NCBI RefSeq assembly: GCF_030450125.1
Contig: NZ_CP123923.1
Coordinates: 4,588,001-4,652,000, forward strand
Length of the DNA stretch: 64,000 nucleotides
Reading direction: 5' to 3'
DNA from: Streptomyces sp. WP-1
Lineage (GTDB): Bacteria > Actinomycetota > Actinomycetes > Streptomycetales > Streptomycetaceae
A program made the position numbers and the translations under genes. The notes beneath the pieces are model-generated. The model saw only the letters and a list, made by a program, of their open reading frames with translations, was not told the DNA's origin and ran no database searches. Numbering within the stretch: position 1 is the first letter of the stretch; each line of letters begins with the position of its first letter. This document shows, in pieces, positions 61,614 through 64,000 of the stretch.

Positions 61614-63197
61614 ATGGCCGAGCACGAGCATGTGAGGGTGGCGGTGATCGGGTCCGGCTTCGGCGGGCTGGGCGCCGCCGTGCGGCTGCGCCGCGAGGGG
61701 ATCACCGACTTCGTCGTACTGGAACGGGCCGAGGACGTCGGCGGCACCTGGCGGGACAACAGCTACCCCGGGTGCGCCTGCGACGTGCCCTCCCACCTGT
61801 ACTCCTTCTCCTTCGCGCCCAACCCCGAGTGGCCGCGCACCTTCTCCGGGCAGCGGCACATCCGCGCCTACCTGGAGCACGTCACCGATGTCTTCGGACT
61901 GCGCCCGCAGATCCGCTTCGGCGCCGAGGTCAGGCTGCTCAGCTGGGACCGGGAGAACCTGCGCTGGCACATCGAGACCACGCGCGGATCGCTGACCGCC
62001 GATGTCGTCGTCTCCGCCACCGGACCGCTGTCCGACCCCAAGGTGCCCGACATCCCGGGCCTTGAGTCCTTCCCCGGCAAGGTGTTCCACTCCGCCCGCT
62101 GGGACCACGACTACGACCTGCGCGGCAAGCGCGTGGCCATGGTCGGCACCGGCGCCTCCGCCATCCAGATCGTGCCCGCCATCCAGTCGCAGGTCGGCCG
62201 GCTCACCCTCTTCCAGCGCACCCCGCCCTGGGTGATGCCCCGGGTGGACCGCGCGATCAGCCCCGCCGAGCGCTGGCTGCACCGCTCCCTGCCGCTGACC
62301 ACCCAGCTGCGCCGCGGCCTGCTGTGGGGCATCCGGGAACTCCAGGTGCAGGCGTTCACCAAGCACCCCGACGAACTCGGCCTGGTCGAGCAGCTCGCCA
62401 AGCGCAACATCGCCCGCGCGATCAAGGACCCGGCCCTGCGCGCCCGGCTCACCCCCGACTACCGCATCGGCTGCAAGCGGATCCTGCTCTCCAACGCCTA
62501 CTATCCGGCGCTGGCCCGGCCCAACGTGGACGTCGTCGCCAGCGGGCTCAGCGAGGTGCGGGGCTCCACCCTGGTCGCCGCCGACGGCACCGAGGCCGAG
62601 GTCGACGCGATCGTCTTCGGCACCGGCTTCCACGTCACGGACATGCCGATCGCCGAACGCGTGGTCGGCGCGGAGGGCATCACCCTCGCCGAGTCGTGGA
62701 AGAGCGGCATGCAGGCGCTGCGCGGCGCCACCGCCACCGGGTTCCCGAACTTCATGACGGTCATCGGGCCCAACACCGGCCTCGGCAACTCCTCGATGAT
62801 CCTCATGATCGAGTCCCAGCTGAACTACATGGCCGACTATCTGCGCCAGCTCGACGTCCTCGGCGGCCGTGCCGCCCTCGACGCCCGGCCCGGCGCCGTC
62901 GCGGCCTGGAACCACAAGGTCCAGGAGCGGATGAAGCGGACCGTGTGGAACACCGGTGGCTGCACCAGCTGGTACCTCGACGCCAGCGGCCGCAACACCA
63001 CCGTGTGGCCCGGTACGACGACCGAGTTCCGGCGCGCGACCCGGCAGGTGGACCTCGGGGAGTACGAGGTGATCCGGGCGCCCGAGCCGCGCGAGGCCCC
63101 CGAGGGCGCGAAGTCCCCCGAGGGCGCGAAGAACGCCAAGTCCAGCCCGGACGCGCAGGCTTCGAAGACCTCGAAGAGCGACGAGGTCGCCGCATGA
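61614..63197 (+). CDS. Flavin-containing (Baeyer-Villiger-type) monooxygenase
   Basis: A 527-residue class B flavoprotein. ATG 61614 follows GGAGG by seven bases. The FAD Rossmann motif is VAVIGSGFGGLGAAVRLR, the NADPH motif VAMVGTGASAIQIVPAIQ, and the BVMO fingerprint FxGxxxHxxxW is present as FPGKVFHSARWDHD. The C-terminal 30 residues are Ser/Lys/Ala-rich and extra. Such enzymes insert oxygen into ketones. The adjacent hydrolase would cleave the resulting ester, a common pairing. MerR upstream may regulate both. Confidence 0.93.
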   Translation: MAEHEHVRVAVIGSGFGGLGAAVRLRREGITDFVVLERAEDVGGTWRDNSYPGCACDVPSHLYSFSFAPNPEWPRTFSGQRHIRAYLEHVTDVFGLRPQIRFGAEVRLLSWDRENLRWHIETTRGSLTADVVVSATGPLSDPKVPDIPGLESFPGKVFHSARWDHDYDLRGKRVAMVGTGASAIQIVPAIQSQVGRLTLFQRTPPWVMPRVDRAISPAERWLHRSLPLTTQLRRGLLWGIRELQVQAFTKHPDELGLVEQLAKRNIARAIKDPALRARLTPDYRIGCKRILLSNAYYPALARPNVDVVASGLSEVRGSTLVAADGTEAEVDAIVFGTGFHVTDMPIAERVVGAEGITLAESWKSGMQALRGATATGFPNFMTVIGPNTGLGNSSMILMIESQLNYMADYLRQLDVLGGRAALDARPGAVAAWNHKVQERMKRTVWNTGGCTSWYLDASGRNTTVWPGTTTEFRRATRQVDLGEYEVIRAPEPREAPEGAKSPEGAKNAKSSPDAQASKTSKSDEVAA

Positions 63198-64000
63198 GCC
63201 GTCCCCGCCTCACCCACATGACCTCCGGCGCCTACGCCCCGCCCGCCCCCGCCCGGGAACTCACCGTCCCCTCCACCGACGGCGCGCGGCTGTACGCCGA
63301 GGTGCACGGGCCCGAGGGCGCGCCCGCCGTCGTCCTCTCCCACGGCTGGACCTGCTCGACCGCCTTCTGGGCGGCGCAGATCCGGGAACTGGCCGGGGAC
63401 CACCGGGTGATCGTGTACGACCAGCGGGGCCACGGACGCAGCGCCGCGAGCCCCGTGTGCACCACCCGCGCGCTCGCGGACGACCTGGAGGCGGTGCTCG
63501 CCGCGACACTCGCGGACGGCGAACAGGCCCTGGTCGTCGGGCACTCCATGGGCGGCATGACGGTCATGGCGGCGGCCGGGCGGCCCCGCTTCCGCGCCCA
63601 CGCGGCGGCCGTCCTGCTGGCCAGCACCGGCAGTGCGCGGCTGGTCGCGGAGGCCCGGGTGCTGCCGCTGCGCGAGGGGCCGCTGCGCACCCGGCTCAGC
63701 GCGGGGATCCTCGGCTCGCGCGCCCCGCTCGGACCGGTCACCCCGCTCGCCAGGCGGATCCTCAAGTACGGCACGATGGGCGCCCGTTCGACACCGGAGA
63801 TGGTGGAGGCGTGCGCGCGGATCGTGCACGGCTGCCCGACCGGGGCCCGGCACGCCTGGTCCCAGGTGCTCGCCTCGCTCGATCTCGACCACGGCGTACG
63901 GCGGCTGGACCTGCCCACCGCGGTCCTGCACGGCACGGCCGACCGCCTCGTGCCGCCGGTGCACGCGCACGCCCTGGTCGCCGAACTCCCGCGCTGCGTC
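63194..64000 (+). CDS. Alpha/beta hydrolase, 3' end outside the window
   Basis: The first 269 codons of an alpha/beta-fold hydrolase. ATG 63194 overlaps the monooxygenase stop as ATGA, so the two are translationally coupled. The oxyanion region is VVLSHGWTCSTAFWAAQI, the catalytic Ser is in VVGHSMGGMTVMAA, and the Asp region is AVLHGTADRLVPPVHA near the edge. The catalytic His should lie beyond the window. An esterase or lactonase acting on the monooxygenase product is inferred. Confidence 0.9.
   Translation, partial: MSRPRLTHMTSGAYAPPAPARELTVPSTDGARLYAEVHGPEGAPAVVLSHGWTCSTAFWAAQIRELAGDHRVIVYDQRGHGRSAASPVCTTRALADDLEAVLAATLADGEQALVVGHSMGGMTVMAAAGRPRFRAHAAAVLLASTGSARLVAEARVLPLREGPLRTRLSAGILGSRAPLGPVTPLARRILKYGTMGARSTPEMVEACARIVHGCPTGARHAWSQVLASLDLDHGVRRLDLPTAVLHGTADRLVPPVHAHALVAELPRCV

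Noticed and set aside
1..64000. CRISPR arrays, intact transposases, rRNA operons, phage genes
   Set aside because: No regularly spaced direct repeats with unique spacers, no DDE/Tn motifs and no rRNA sequence were recognised; the tandem repeats found have no spacers.

Overview
The window is chromosomal DNA of a Streptomyces or close relative. It is very GC-rich by eye, has many GTG and some TTG starts, and carries typical markers: the principal-like sigma factor HrdD, the septal protein SepX/GlpR, a WhiJ-type XRE regulator with its DUF397 partner, DUF6227, many TetR/MarR/LysR switches, and two tRNA genes (Arg-CCT and Ala-CGC). No ribosomal RNA, CRISPR array, intact insertion sequence, integrase or phage gene was seen.

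Layout. 0-3.2 kb: a truncated XRE regulator, an HTH protein followed by decayed toxin-antitoxin-like and TetR fragments, and an ADP-ribosylglycohydrolase homologue without its metal ligands. 3.2-10.6 kb: a large membrane protein, a D-Ala-D-Ala carboxypeptidase with a very long Ala-rich N-terminus, a GOLPH3-family protein, and the XRE/DUF397 pair. 10.7-12.8 kb: a frameshifted MerR gene, glutathione peroxidase, and ArsR and MFS remnants that meet at one CTAG. 12.7-15.4 kb: one gene fusing an APC permease to a SpoIIE phosphatase and a HATPase domain. 15.5-17.6 kb: a lipoprotein, a decayed GntR/UTRA gene, tRNA-Arg and a TetR gene.

17.9-27.4 kb is the most unusual stretch. LysR and EamA genes are followed by a tight operon: a cobalamin-dependent glutamate mutase small subunit, a mutase large subunit fused to an FAD/NAD(P)-binding enzyme, an AMP-forming ligase fused to a cupin, and an MFS transporter. 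I read it as a probable small-molecule pathway starting from a carbon-skeleton rearrangement of glutamate to 3-methylaspartate, with activation and export. The product is unknown.

27.4-34.2 kb holds a lactate-monooxygenase-like enzyme, a secreted M6 metalloprotease, a TetR/DHA2-efflux pair with a duplicated operator, and a MarR/dioxygenase pair. 34.3-35.6 kb is hrdD behind a sigma-R-type promoter, beside a truncated phosphinothricin-acetyltransferase-like gene. 36-50 kb is mostly core or conserved actinobacterial genes, including a WYL regulator, an L,D-transpeptidase, an S58 peptidase, LtrA, MscL, MTA phosphorylase, a Ruc-like zinc-ribbon protein under a CIRCE operator, an MFS protein and a cation/proton antiporter. 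50-59 kb holds a penicillin acylase, 5-formyl-THF cyclo-ligase and galU-moeA/glp-moaC-mog-rimJ-like-sepX, an order recalling the mycobacterial mscL/galU/moeA1/rimJ/Rv0996 locus. 59-64 kb has tRNA-Ala, a GNAT protein, exonuclease III, a MerR regulator, and a flavin monooxygenase translationally coupled to an alpha/beta hydrolase cut by the window edge.

A recurring theme is gene decay: at least six fragments or pseudogenes, several at deletion junctions. Family assignments rest on motifs recognised by eye; no database search was run.
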